DNA of 61,729 nt, from positions 1 to 61,729 of the forward strand of contig NZ_JAAN01000052.1 of the NCBI RefSeq assembly GCF_000559025.1, given 5' to 3'. Numbering within the stretch: position 1 is the stretch's first letter; every line of letters begins with the position of its first letter. Origin of the DNA: Luteimonas huabeiensis HB2 (lineage in GTDB: Bacteria; Pseudomonadota; Gammaproteobacteria; Xanthomonadales; Xanthomonadaceae). Of this stretch, positions 53,824 to 61,396 are shown piece after piece. The notes below the pieces were generated by a model. It was not told where the DNA came from and did no database searches. It saw only the letters and a list, made by a program, of their open reading frames with translations. Both the position numbers and the translations under genes were made by a program.

Positions 53824-54579
53824 ATGCTCGATTACAACCACCGCCCCAGGTTCCACGAGCGCGTCAACGCTGTCATCGACGAAGCGCTGGCGCGTGAACG
53901 GGCAGCACAGGTATCTCGGACCTACCTCGGTGCCTCCCGGCTCGGCGTGGCCTGCGAGCGCGCCCTGCAGTACGAGTACGCCCAGGCCGCGGTCGATCCG
54001 GGGCGCGAGCTGCCCGGGCGGGTGTTGCGGGTGTTCGAGGTCGGCCATGCCCTGGAGGATCTGGCGATCCGCTGGCTGCGCCTCGCCGGCTTCGATCTCT
54101 ACACACGCAAGGCGGACGGCGGGCAGTTTGGTTTTTCCGTCGCCGGCGGCCGCATCCAAGGACACGTCGACGGGATTCTCGCCGCCGGCCCTGCCGACAT
54201 CGAGCTTGCTTATCCCGCGCTGTGGGAGTGCAAGACGATGAACGACAAGTCCTGGCGCGAGACCGTCAAGCAGGGCGTGACACGTGCCAAGCCGATCTAT
54301 GCCGCGCAGATTGCCGTCTACCAGGCCTACATGGAAGGCGCCGTGCCGGGCATCGCGAGCAATCCCGCGCTGTTCACCGCCATCAACAAGGACAGCGAGG
54401 AGATCTGGTTCGAACTCGTACCGTTCGATGGCGGGCTCGCGCAGCGCATGTCGGATCGGGCCGTGCGCGTCATCACCGCCACCGAGGCGGGCGAGCTGCT
54501 GCCCCGGCACGCCACTACGCCGACCCATGTCACATGCAAGTCGTGCCCTTGGCAGGACCGGTGTTGGGGGTCGGCTTGA
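53824..54579 (+). CDS. Cas4/RecB-like PD-(D/E)XK exonuclease
   Basis: 251 aa. It has the nuclease motifs GHVDGIL (Asp) and WECKTMNDKSW (Glu-x-Lys), an N-terminal His-Ala helical region (FEVGHALEDLAIRWL), and C-terminal cysteines (CKSCPWQDRCW) able to hold an iron-sulfur cluster. Such phage nucleases process DNA ends for recombination together with Sak4/SSB. Confidence 0.85.
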   Translation: MLDYNHRPRFHERVNAVIDEALARERAAQVSRTYLGASRLGVACERALQYEYAQAAVDPGRELPGRVLRVFEVGHALEDLAIRWLRLAGFDLYTRKADGGQFGFSVAGGRIQGHVDGILAAGPADIELAYPALWECKTMNDKSWRETVKQGVTRAKPIYAAQIAVYQAYMEGAVPGIASNPALFTAINKDSEEIWFELVPFDGGLAQRMSDRAVRVITATEAGELLPRHATTPTHVTCKSCPWQDRCWGSA

Positions 54580-56768
54580 TGGCAGACGTCATTTGGCTCG
54601 ACTACAACGACGCACCCGAACAGCAGGGAATGGCACTCCCCGATACCGATTCGCTGCGCCGAGGCCTGCTCGAGCGCCTGGAGGCGGTGCTGCTCTACCT
54701 GTTCCCGCAGGGCCGCATCCGCGGCGGTAAATTCTATGTCGGCGATATCGACGGCAATCGCGGCAAGAGCCTGGTGGTCGAGCTCGATGGTGAACGGCGT
54801 GGGCTGTGGAAGGATTTTGCGACCGACGAAGGCGGCGACGTCATCGATCTGTGGGCCCGTTCCCGTGGACTCTCCGCCCGGCACGACTTCCCCCGGATCG
54901 CGGAGGAAATCCGTCAATGGCTCGGGCTTGCACCATCCATCGGTCACACCCCGGAGCGATCGAATGCCCGCAGCGCCCCCGTCGACGAACTCGGCCCTTA
55001 TACCGCCAAGTGGGACTACCTCACGGCGGATGGCAGACTGATCGCCTGCGTCTACCGCTACGACCCGCCCACCGGCAAGGAGTACCGCCCCTGGGACGTG
55101 CGCGCCCGCATGTGGCGCGCCCCCGATCCGCGTCCGCTCTACAACCTGCCGGCCGTGGCCAATGCGCGTGACGTGGTGCTGGTCGAGGGCGAGAAGGCGG
55201 CTTGCGCCCTGATCGGGACGGGCATCACGGCGACCACGGCCATGAACGGCGCGCGGGCGCCGATCGACAAGACCGACTGGACGCCGCTCGCGGGCAAGCA
55301 CGTGCTGGTCTGGCCGGATCGCGACGTCCCGGGCTGGGACTACGCGGAGAACGCCGCCCGTGCCTGCGTGACGGCGGGCGCGGCGTCGATCGCCATCCTC
55401 GTGCCGCCCATGGATAAACCGGACAAGTGGGACGCGGCCGATGCCGTGGCCGAGGGCTTCGACTGCGCCACCTTCATTCGTGAGGGCGAGCGCAGGGTCG
55501 TCAAGGGGGCGGCGCCGACACTGCCGACCTTCACCCTGGGTGCGCTGCTCGACGACGACTCGCCGTTGCCGCCCGATCTCATCGCACCGCGCGTGCTCAC
55601 ACCCGGCGGCCTGCTGGTATTCGGCGGTGCGCCCAAGGTCGGCAAGAGTGACTTTCTGCTCGCATGGCTCACGCACATGGCGGCGGGCGCCACCTTCCTC
55701 GCCATGACGCCGCCGCGCCCGCTGCGGGTGTTCTATCTGCAAGCCGAGGTGCAGTACCACTACCTGCGCGAGCGTGTGAAGGAGATCCGCCTACCGCCCA
55801 GTCGCATCGGTGAAGCGCGCGTCAACTTCGTCGCCACGCCGCAGCTGCGGCTGATCCTGGACGACGCCGGCCTCGCCCAGGTCATCCCCGCGATCAAGCA
55901 GGCCTTCGGCGACGAGCTGCCGGACATCATCGCCATCGACCCCATCCGCAACGTCTTCGACGGCGGGGAGTCCGGCGGCGAGAACGACAACGCGGCGATG
56001 CTCTACTTCCTGTCGCAGCGGGTCGAACGCCTGCGCGATGCGGTGAACCCGGACGCCGGCATCGTGCTGGCCCACCACACCAAAAAACTCGGCAAGAAGC
56101 AGTTCGAGGAGGACCCGTTCCAGGCGCTGGCCGGGGCCGGCAGCCTGCGCGGTTACTACACCACCGGCATGCTGCTGTTTCGACCGGACGAAACGCGAAC
56201 CACGCGCCAGCTCTTCTTCGAGCTGCGCAACGGTGCCGCCATCCCGTCGATGCACGTGGACAAGATCCAGGGCGAGTGGCGGGAGGTGGATGCCAACGCG
56301 CGGCTGGTGATGAGGGACTATGGCGAGCGCCTCGATGCCGAGCGCCGGCGCAAGCGCGACGCCATCCTGCAGATCCTGTTCGACGAGGCGGCCCAGGGGC
56401 GCTGCTACACCGCCAACCAGTTCGCCGAATCCTTCGAAGGCAAGGCCGGTCTGGGCGGCGAGCGCACCATCCGCGAGCGCCTCTCTGCGCTTTCGACCCA
56501 GGGTTACATCAAGTACTTCCGCAACGCACAGGACTATGGCCTGCCACGCATCGGCCGCACCAAGTACGGCTACCTGTGCGTCGAGGGCATGGTGCTGCGC
56601 ATACCGGCGGGCGAGCCCGATCCCGACACCGGCGAAGTGCCGCTGCGCGAGCTACCGGTATTACCTACCCACTTCAAATGCCCGCAATCGGGGGCCGCAT
56701 TGCCGGTCGAGAACCCCGAGGTGTGGGTTTACCAAGACGACTTCATCGACCCGCAGGAGGACGCATGA
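54579..56768 (+). CDS. Primase-helicase (Toprim and RecA-like domains)
   Basis: 729 aa from the ATG at 54579, overlapping the nuclease stop. An N-terminal region with YVGDIDGNRGKSLVVELDG is followed by a Toprim-like part (DVVLVEGEKAACAL; VLVWPDRDVPGWDYAENAA). A RecA-like AAA_25 ATPase follows, with GGAPKVGKSD near 348-357, IIAIDPIRNVF and VLAHHTKK. A C-terminal winged helix completes it. It probably primes and drives replication from the iteron region immediately downstream. Confidence 0.88.
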   Translation: MADVIWLDYNDAPEQQGMALPDTDSLRRGLLERLEAVLLYLFPQGRIRGGKFYVGDIDGNRGKSLVVELDGERRGLWKDFATDEGGDVIDLWARSRGLSARHDFPRIAEEIRQWLGLAPSIGHTPERSNARSAPVDELGPYTAKWDYLTADGRLIACVYRYDPPTGKEYRPWDVRARMWRAPDPRPLYNLPAVANARDVVLVEGEKAACALIGTGITATTAMNGARAPIDKTDWTPLAGKHVLVWPDRDVPGWDYAENAARACVTAGAASIAILVPPMDKPDKWDAADAVAEGFDCATFIREGERRVVKGAAPTLPTFTLGALLDDDSPLPPDLIAPRVLTPGGLLVFGGAPKVGKSDFLLAWLTHMAAGATFLAMTPPRPLRVFYLQAEVQYHYLRERVKEIRLPPSRIGEARVNFVATPQLRLILDDAGLAQVIPAIKQAFGDELPDIIAIDPIRNVFDGGESGGENDNAAMLYFLSQRVERLRDAVNPDAGIVLAHHTKKLGKKQFEEDPFQALAGAGSLRGYYTTGMLLFRPDETRTTRQLFFELRNGAAIPSMHVDKIQGEWREVDANARLVMRDYGERLDAERRRKRDAILQILFDEAAQGRCYTANQFAESFEGKAGLGGERTIRERLSALSTQGYIKYFRNAQDYGLPRIGRTKYGYLCVEGMVLRIPAGEPDPDTGEVPLRELPVLPTHFKCPQSGAALPVENPEVWVYQDDFIDPQEDA

Positions 56769-57550
56769 ACACGCGCAGGCAAGTTGGCAAAAATTCTGCC
56801 AACTGGAACCCGAATTTTGCCAACTGGATTCAGTTGGCAAACGTCTGCCAACTGGAAAATCAAAAAAATCAATGCATTACAGATCAGTCGGCAAGTTGGC
56901 AGTTGGCAACGCCTGCCAATTTGCCAACTGAGCTAACACCATGTTTTTACTTACCTTTCGGGGATTTCCCAGTTGGCGAAAACTCCCTCCCCCCTTCGGG
57001 GGGAGAGGACCACGTCGTGTCCTCTCCCCCGACCCGAAGGGGTCTGCCCGGCATCGACGGTCGGGATCGTGAACCGGGCACGGCCATCCTGAGCCTCGAC
57101 CTCGGCACCCGGACCGGCTGGGCGGTGCTCGGCCGTGACGGCTCCATCACCAGCGGCTCGGAGTCCTTCAAGCCCCAGCGCTTCGAGGGCGGCGGCATGC
57201 GCTACCTGCGCTTCAAGCGCTGGCTTGCCGAGATCAAGCAATCGGCGGACGGGTTGGATGCGGTGTACTTCGAGGAGGTCCGCCGCCACGCCGGAGTGGA
57301 TGCCGCCCACGCCTACGGCGGTTTCATGGCGCAGCTCACCGCCTGGTGCGAGCACCACGGCGTCCCCTACCAGGGCGTGCCGGTGGGCACGATCAAGAAG
57401 CACGTCACCGGCAAGGGCAATGCGAGCAAGGACGAGATGATGGTGGCCATGCGTGCGCGCGGCTATCAGCCCGCCGACGACAACGAAGCCGACGCCTTGG
57501 CGCTGTTGCTCTGGGCCCTCCCGCTCCACGACGCGGCGCAGGAGGCGTGA
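56765..57550 (+). CDS. RuvC-like Holliday junction resolvase
   Basis: 261 aa if the ATG at 56765 is used (overlapping the primase stop). The catalytic fold starts only at about residue 108 (ILSLDLGTRTGWAVLG, first Asp) and includes YFEEV and final acidic DNEADALALLLWAL. The first 84 codons cover the iterons and are Asn/Gln-rich. An in-frame GTG at 57017 with GAGAGGA upstream would skip them and give 177 aa, the usual size. I regard that later start as likely. It resolves recombination intermediates or replication junctions. Confidence 0.85.
   Translation: MNTRRQVGKNSANWNPNFANWIQLANVCQLENQKNQCITDQSASWQLATPANLPTELTPCFYLPFGDFPVGENSLPPSGGEDHVVSSPPTRRGLPGIDGRDREPGTAILSLDLGTRTGWAVLGRDGSITSGSESFKPQRFEGGGMRYLRFKRWLAEIKQSADGLDAVYFEEVRRHAGVDAAHAYGGFMAQLTAWCEHHGVPYQGVPVGTIKKHVTGKGNASKDEMMVAMRARGYQPADDNEADALALLLWALPLHDAAQEA
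56782..56978. repeat. Iteron cluster, candidate phage replication origin
   Basis: The octamer AGTTGGCA or its complement TGCCAACT occurs eight times exactly: 56782, 56797, 56818, 56832, 56846, 56894, 56901 and 56922. Two further copies have one change (56914, 56971). They lie in both orientations, within a stretch much richer in A and T than its surroundings, right after the primase-helicase gene and before a strong cruciform. This is how iteron-type origins and initiator-binding sites look. Confidence 0.7.
56991..57042. other. Large imperfect cruciform beside the iterons
   Basis: Outer arms CCCCTTCGGG (56991-57000) and CCCGAAGGGG (57033-57042), inner arms GGGAGAGGA (57001-57009) and TCCTCTCCC (57020-57028), with a small CAC/GTG top. 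An alternative local hairpin uses CTCCCCCC and GGGGGGAG. It could be a single-strand initiation site for the primase or a REP-like insertion. It also contains the GAGAGGA that may serve the GTG start at 57017. Confidence 0.55.
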
Positions 57551-57551
57551 G

Positions 57552-57761
57552 ATGGACATCCCGACTCCTCGCTACCGCTGCCCGCTGGGGCGCCTGCAGC
57601 CCGAGCCGATGGACGTGGAGGCCGTCAAGCGCCGCGGCTGGCGCGAGCAACGCCTGCTCGTCGTCTGCCTCGACGACGACCGGCTCGACTGGGTGGAGCG
57701 CGAGCTGATCCGCCGAATCGGCGAGCGGCTCTACGGTGCACGGGAGGCGCGCCATGGCTGA
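57552..57761 (+). CDS. Small early phage protein
   Basis: 69 aa from the ATG at 57552, two bases after the RuvC stop. It is basic and helical (VKRRGWREQRLLVVCLDDDRLDWVERELIRRIGERLYG). It overlaps the next gene by eight bases. Unknown function; similar short basic proteins lie between resolvase and late regulator genes in related phages. Confidence 0.6.
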   Translation: MDIPTPRYRCPLGRLQPEPMDVEAVKRRGWREQRLLVVCLDDDRLDWVERELIRRIGERLYGAREARHG

Positions 57762-58197
57762 GTGGACCGTCGAGCGTGTGGCCGAACGCTTCCGGGAGGC
57801 GGCCATCACCGCCCACCGCTTGCCGTCCGTGCGCGTGCAGGGCTACTTCAACACCTGGCCCGCGATCCGGCGCATGCCCTGGGAGACGCTGGGGGCCGAA
57901 CCCACGATCCGGCGCTTCCCGCCCGCACCCGAGACGGTCGAGCGGATGCTCGAGACCATGCGCTGGGTCTTGTGGCTGGAGGAAGAGGAACGGCATCTCG
58001 TGTGGATGCGCGCCGAGCGCCACCGCTGGCGCGACATCTGCGCCCGCTTCGGCTGCGACCGGACCACGGCGTGGCGGCGGTGGCAGCGGGCGCTCTCGAT
58101 CGTGGCGGACGCGCTCAACGGCAACCGAGAAGCGGACCGCCTGCCCAGCCGTTCGCTTGACAAGACGGGGTTGCAGGAATCCAATAACAGTTATTAA
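57754..58197 (+). CDS. DUF6362-like helix-turn-helix protein
   Basis: 147 aa from the ATG at 57754. It contains RVQGYFNTWPAIRRMPWETLG and a sigma-like helix-turn-helix (RWRDICARFGCDRTTAWRRWQRALSIVADAL). It ends the early operon and is a candidate late-gene regulator. Its last codons overlap the ParD operator. Confidence 0.65.
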   Translation: MAEWTVERVAERFREAAITAHRLPSVRVQGYFNTWPAIRRMPWETLGAEPTIRRFPPAPETVERMLETMRWVLWLEEEERHLVWMRAERHRWRDICARFGCDRTTAWRRWQRALSIVADALNGNREADRLPSRSLDKTGLQESNNSY

Positions 58198-58203
58198 CTG
58201 TTA
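58185..58203. promoter_or_regulatory. Operator of the parDE operon
   Basis: TAACAGTT (58185-58192) and AACTGTTA (58196-58203) form a perfect 8-bp inverted repeat around ATT, 12 bases before the parD start. TTGACA at 58157-58162 may serve as -35. ParD-type antitoxins bind such palindromes to repress their own operon. Confidence 0.65.
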
Positions 58204-58215
58204 GGATACAAGCCC

Positions 58216-58482
58216 ATGCCGACGAGTGTCGCCCTCAGCCCCCATTTCGAGGCGTTCATCAAGGAGCAAGTCGCCTCCGGTCGCTACAACAACGCCAGCG
58301 AGGTCGTTCGCGCAGGCCTGCGTTTGCTGGAAGAGCAAGCCCAGCGTCACGCCCTGCAGCTGGAAGAGCTGCGCGCGGCCATCACAGCCGGTCGATCCAG
58401 TGGTCCGGGGCAGCCGGCCGAAGAGGTCTTTGATCGTCTGGAGGCGAAGTATCGGGGTCAGGCGAAGCGCCGGACGACATGA
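58216..58482 (+). CDS. parD: ParD-family antitoxin
   Basis: 88 aa. A ribbon-helix-helix N-terminus (SVALSPHFEAFIKEQVASGRYNNASEVVRAGLRLLEEQ) is followed by a disordered toxin-wrapping tail. It represses the operon through the palindrome at 58185 and neutralises ParE. Its stop overlaps the ParE start (ATGA). Confidence 0.92.
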   Translation: MPTSVALSPHFEAFIKEQVASGRYNNASEVVRAGLRLLEEQAQRHALQLEELRAAITAGRSSGPGQPAEEVFDRLEAKYRGQAKRRTT

Positions 58483-58772
58483 ACCGGCTCGTCATCACCC
58501 CGCTGGCCGCAAGCGACATCGAGGAAATCGGCGACTACATCGCCCAGGACAATCCGAGCCGGGCCGTCAGCTTCATGGCAGAACTTCGCATGCAATGCAG
58601 GAAGATCGCCGCGGCACCCCAGGCGTATCGGCTTCGCCCCGAGCTCGGCGACGGCATTCGATCCTGCGCCCACGGCAACTACGTGATCTTCTTCTGCGCC
58701 TCCGACGATGAAGTGAGCATCGTGCGCGTCCTGCATGGCGCACGGGATATCGGCGCCCAGTTCGGTGGCTAG
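58479..58772 (+). CDS. parE: ParE-family toxin
   Basis: 97 aa of RelE/ParE fold. It has LAASDIEEIGDYIAQDNPSRAVSFM at the start and the C-terminal NYVIFFCASDDEVSIVRVLHGARD typical of ParE. ParE toxins poison gyrase. Coupled to parD, it may stabilise the prophage or act in phage exclusion. Confidence 0.92.
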   Translation: MNRLVITPLAASDIEEIGDYIAQDNPSRAVSFMAELRMQCRKIAAAPQAYRLRPELGDGIRSCAHGNYVIFFCASDDEVSIVRVLHGARDIGAQFGG

Positions 58773-58795
58773 CACCGGCCAAGTGGGCGTCTTGG

Positions 58796-59116
58796 ATGGC
58801 CACGAAGAAGCGCGACGACCGGATCCTCGAAGCCGTTCATGAGACGGCGCGCGACCTGCATCGCCTGGGCTTCATCGACAAGCGCAAGATGCGCAAGTAC
58901 GACGCGCTGTGCCTGGAGCCGGTGCCCGAATTCGATGCCGACAAAGTGCGCGCCTTGCGCGAACGCCTGCACTTGAGTCAGGCCGTGCTGGCATCGGTCC
59001 TCAACACCAGCGTCTCGACCGTGCGCAAGTGGGAAGTGGGCGACAAGAAGCCCAGCGGTCCCTCGCAGAAGCTGCTCGACCTCATCGAACGCAAGGGGCT
59101 GGAGGCCGTGCTCTGA
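58796..59116 (+). CDS. HigA/NadS-like XRE regulator
   Basis: 106 aa, 23 bases after parE. It has an N-terminal helical part (ILEAVHETARDLHRLGFIDKRKMRKYD) and an XRE helix-turn-helix (KVRALRERLHLSQAVLASVLNTSVSTVRKWEVGDKKPSGPSQKLL). This is the form of HigA-type antitoxins, yet no HigB-like toxin is adjacent. It may be a solitary regulator or a third component of the ParDE unit. The 214 bp that follow (59117-59330) hold no gene I can support. Confidence 0.85.
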   Translation: MATKKRDDRILEAVHETARDLHRLGFIDKRKMRKYDALCLEPVPEFDADKVRALRERLHLSQAVLASVLNTSVSTVRKWEVGDKKPSGPSQKLLDLIERKGLEAVL

Positions 59117-59330
59117 AGTCGCTGGCACGGGCGCATGCCGCCGCGCCTGCGTGTTTTGGCGTGATTTGGCGCGTGGGATCGTGCATCCGCGTGCGTCTGC
59201 GGCGAAATGAGGCTTTGGCCCCTGCAACAGATCCGCCGGTCCGGGGGTAGGATTGCAGCTATCTTCTGGACAGCGGTGACGGTCGAGGAAGCCGCCCAGC
59301 CATCCACGGGTCCTTCCTGGGCACCGAGCC

Positions 59331-60554
59331 ATGCGGGGGGCGCGAGCGCGGCGCTTCGATAGCGTCAGGGTGCAAACCGAGGTTTGCAGGGTTTGCGGTT
59401 TGCAGGCCCCGGGCCATGGGCGGCTTGCCGCCGCGCGCAAGCTGGGCCTGCCCACAGTGCCGGTGGTCGTGCTCGATCACCTCACGCCGACCCAGCGCCG
59501 CGCCCTGGTGCTCGCCGACAACCGGATCGCGGAACTCGCGACCTGGGACGATGCACTGCTGCGCATCGAACTGGAGGCGCTGCAGGACGATGGCTTCGAT
59601 CTCGATCTCACCGGATTCGACGCCGATGCACTGGCAGAACTGCTGGCCGATGAGGAACCACAGATCGAGGGCCGGACGGAGGACGACGCCGCGCCCGACG
59701 TGCCCGAGGAACCCGTCTCCCGGCCGGGCGACGTCTGGCGACTCGGGCCGCACCGCCTGGTCTGCGGCGACGCAACCACCGCCGAGGCCTACGCGCGCCT
59801 GTTTCCGGACGGCGAGCGGGCGGACATGGTCTTCACCGATCCGCCCTACAACGTGAACTACGCCAACAGCGCGAAGGACAAGCTGCGCGGCAAACACCGC
59901 CCCATCCTCAACGATGCGCTGGGCGAAGGCTTCTACGATTTCCTCTACGACGCGCTGGCGCTGATCATGGCACACACCCGAGGCGCGATCTACGTCGCCA
60001 TGTCCTCCAGCGAACTGGACACGCTGCAAGCGGCCTTCCGCGCCGCCGGCGGGCACTGGTCGACCTTCATCATCTGGGCCAAGAACACCTTCACGCTGGG
60101 CCGCTCGGACTACCAGCGCCAGTACGAGCCGATCCTCTACGGCTGGCCCGAAGGCGCGACGCGCCACTGGTGCGGCGACCGCGACCAGGGCGACGTCTGG
60201 CAGATCAAGAAGCCAGCGAAGAACGATCTGCACCCGACCATGAAGCCGGTGGATCTGGTCGAGCGGGCCATCCGCAACTCCAGCCGCCCCGGCGACGTGG
60301 TGCTCGACCCCTTCGGCGGCTCGGGCACGACCTTGATCGCCGCTGAGAAGGCCGGGCGCGTGGCGCGGCTGATCGAGCTCGACCCGAAGTATGCGGACGT
60401 GATCGTGCGGCGCTGGCAGGACTGGACGGGCCAGCAAGCCACCCGCGAGGCGGATGGCCTGGCGTTCGATCGCGTTTTCTGCTTGGCTTCCCTTTCCGCT
60501 CGAATCACGCGATCCGGTAGATGCGCTCGCCGTCCTCGGGCTTGTCCGAGGTGA
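59331..60554 (+). CDS. DNA methyltransferase with truncated ParB-like N-terminus
   Basis: 407 aa. The C-terminal part is an N4/N6 methyltransferase of the ParB-methylase type: FTDPPYNVNY near residue 170, DPFGGSGTTLIAAEK near 326. The N-terminus picks up the ParB nuclease fold only at GHGRLAAARKLGLPTVPVVVLDHL. The preceding part of that domain, including the usual QPIVVD-like segment, is missing and replaced by unrelated sequence (GARARRFDSVRVQTE). A deletion or junction is likely at about 59390-59420. The last 25 codons overlap DUF3489 on the other strand. Related to phage self-modification. Confidence 0.85.
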   Translation: MRGARARRFDSVRVQTEVCRVCGLQAPGHGRLAAARKLGLPTVPVVVLDHLTPTQRRALVLADNRIAELATWDDALLRIELEALQDDGFDLDLTGFDADALAELLADEEPQIEGRTEDDAAPDVPEEPVSRPGDVWRLGPHRLVCGDATTAEAYARLFPDGERADMVFTDPPYNVNYANSAKDKLRGKHRPILNDALGEGFYDFLYDALALIMAHTRGAIYVAMSSSELDTLQAAFRAAGGHWSTFIIWAKNTFTLGRSDYQRQYEPILYGWPEGATRHWCGDRDQGDVWQIKKPAKNDLHPTMKPVDLVERAIRNSSRPGDVVLDPFGGSGTTLIAAEKAGRVARLIELDPKYADVIVRRWQDWTGQQATREADGLAFDRVFCLASLSARITRSGRCARRPRACPR

Positions 60555-61020
60555 TGGTGAGGCCCAACTTCTTCTTGAAGGCGTTGGCGAAGGTGCCGCG
60601 CACCGTGTGCGCCTGCCAGCCGGTGAGTTCGCAGATCTGGCGTACCGTCGCGCCCTCCGGGCGCCGGAGCATCGCGATGACTTGGGCCTGTTTGCTGTTC
60701 TCGCGGGTGCGGGGCTTGGTCTCGGCGCGCTGCGGTGCCCAGGTGGCTTCGGCGGCTGCGACCTCCGCCTCGAGATCCGCATCTGCCTCCACCGAGGCCG
60801 GCGCGGGACGCGGGCGCCCCAGGGCTTCGTAACCTTCGGCGGCGACGGACCAGTCGGTGCCGTCGGTGGTGATCAGGGCCCGATTGCAGAGACCGTCCAG
60901 TACCTTCTTGCGGGCGCCGCCTTTCACGTTGTCGGGGAACCACTCGATCTTGCCACCGGTGTGCTCGACGGCGTAGGCCAGGATGGCGTGCTGGGCGGGG
61001 GTGAGTTGGATGGTGCTCAT
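60505..61020 (-). CDS. DUF3489 protein
   Basis: 171 aa from the ATG at 61020 behind AAGGAG. The N-terminal module (LTPAQHAILAYAVEHTGGKIEWFPDNVKGGARKKVLDGLCNRALI) and a C-terminal DUF3489 helix-turn-helix (MLRRPEGATVRQICELTGWQAHTVRGTFANAFKKKLGL) are joined by an acidic linker. It is probably DNA-binding. It converges on the methyltransferase gene, with a 50-bp overlap of their ends. Confidence 0.9.
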   Translation of the reverse strand: MSTIQLTPAQHAILAYAVEHTGGKIEWFPDNVKGGARKKVLDGLCNRALITTDGTDWSVAAEGYEALGRPRPAPASVEADADLEAEVAAAEATWAPQRAETKPRTRENSKQAQVIAMLRRPEGATVRQICELTGWQAHTVRGTFANAFKKKLGLTITSDKPEDGERIYRIA

Positions 61021-61039
61021 CTGATGCTCCTTCGTGGTG

Positions 61040-61086
61040 GTTGATGGTGTTGTCATGAACGCGCTGTTCTCTGGAGAAGCCAAGCG
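61040..61086 (-). repeat. Duplicated leader, copy 1 (before DUF3489)
   Basis: 47 bp matching 61312-61358 at 41 positions, by direct comparison. On the minus strand it lies 20 bases upstream of the DUF3489 start codon. It shares GAACAGCGCGTTCATG and CACCATCAAC with the other copy. It probably carries a common promoter or control site. Confidence 0.65.
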
Positions 61087-61101
61087 CTTTTCGCTGCTTT
61101 C

Positions 61102-61291
61102 TCAGCCCTGTCGCGCGGCCTGCCGGCCTGCCTGGTAGGCGGCCATCAAGGCGCTCTTGACGGCCCAGACGCTGACCTCGTGGAAGTCCAGCCTGTCGCT
61201 GTTGCGCGTTTCCAGGGTGTTCGATGAACAGGTGATCCAGCGCGATCTGCTGCAGTTGCCGGTCGATGTCCTTTTCGGCTTGCTCGGTCAT
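61102..61291 (-). pseudogene. DUF6900-like gene with a one-base frameshift
   Basis: Read from the ATG at 61291, the protein begins MTEQAEKDIDRQLQQIALDHLFIE. In a shifted frame it continues TLETRNSDRLDFHEVSVWAVKSALMAAYQAGRQAARQG to a stop at 61102. The two parts together form one DUF6900-like protein. An extra base near 61219 (minus strand GAACACC, where GAACC-type spacing is expected) separates the frames. The 190-bp length is one more than a multiple of three. It may be a real mutation or a sequencing error. Confidence 0.7.
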
Positions 61292-61311
61292 GTGCTTCTC
61301 CTCGGGGTGTC

Positions 61312-61358
61312 GTTGATGGTGATGACATGAACGCGCTGTTCCCGAGCGAAGCCAAGCG
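61312..61358 (-). repeat. Duplicated leader, copy 2 (before the DUF6900-like gene)
   Basis: 47 bp, 41 identical to 61040-61086, and likewise about 20 bases upstream of a minus-strand start codon. The distance between copies is 272 bp, the length of one gene unit, so the leader was duplicated with or between the two genes. Confidence 0.65.
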
Positions 61359-61396
61359 GAATCCGAGCGGGACGGCGCCAATGCTTGATGGAGACC

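Noticed and set aside
56782..56978. Repeats as a CRISPR array
   Set aside because: The units are 8 bp, irregularly spaced and in both orientations, with no spacer-length regularity and no cas genes.
59117..59330. A cos packaging site or attP
   Set aside because: A cos site is expected near the terminase genes, but I could not identify cohesive-end or binding-site repeats with confidence here or at 61292-61396. The attP core could not be recognised either.
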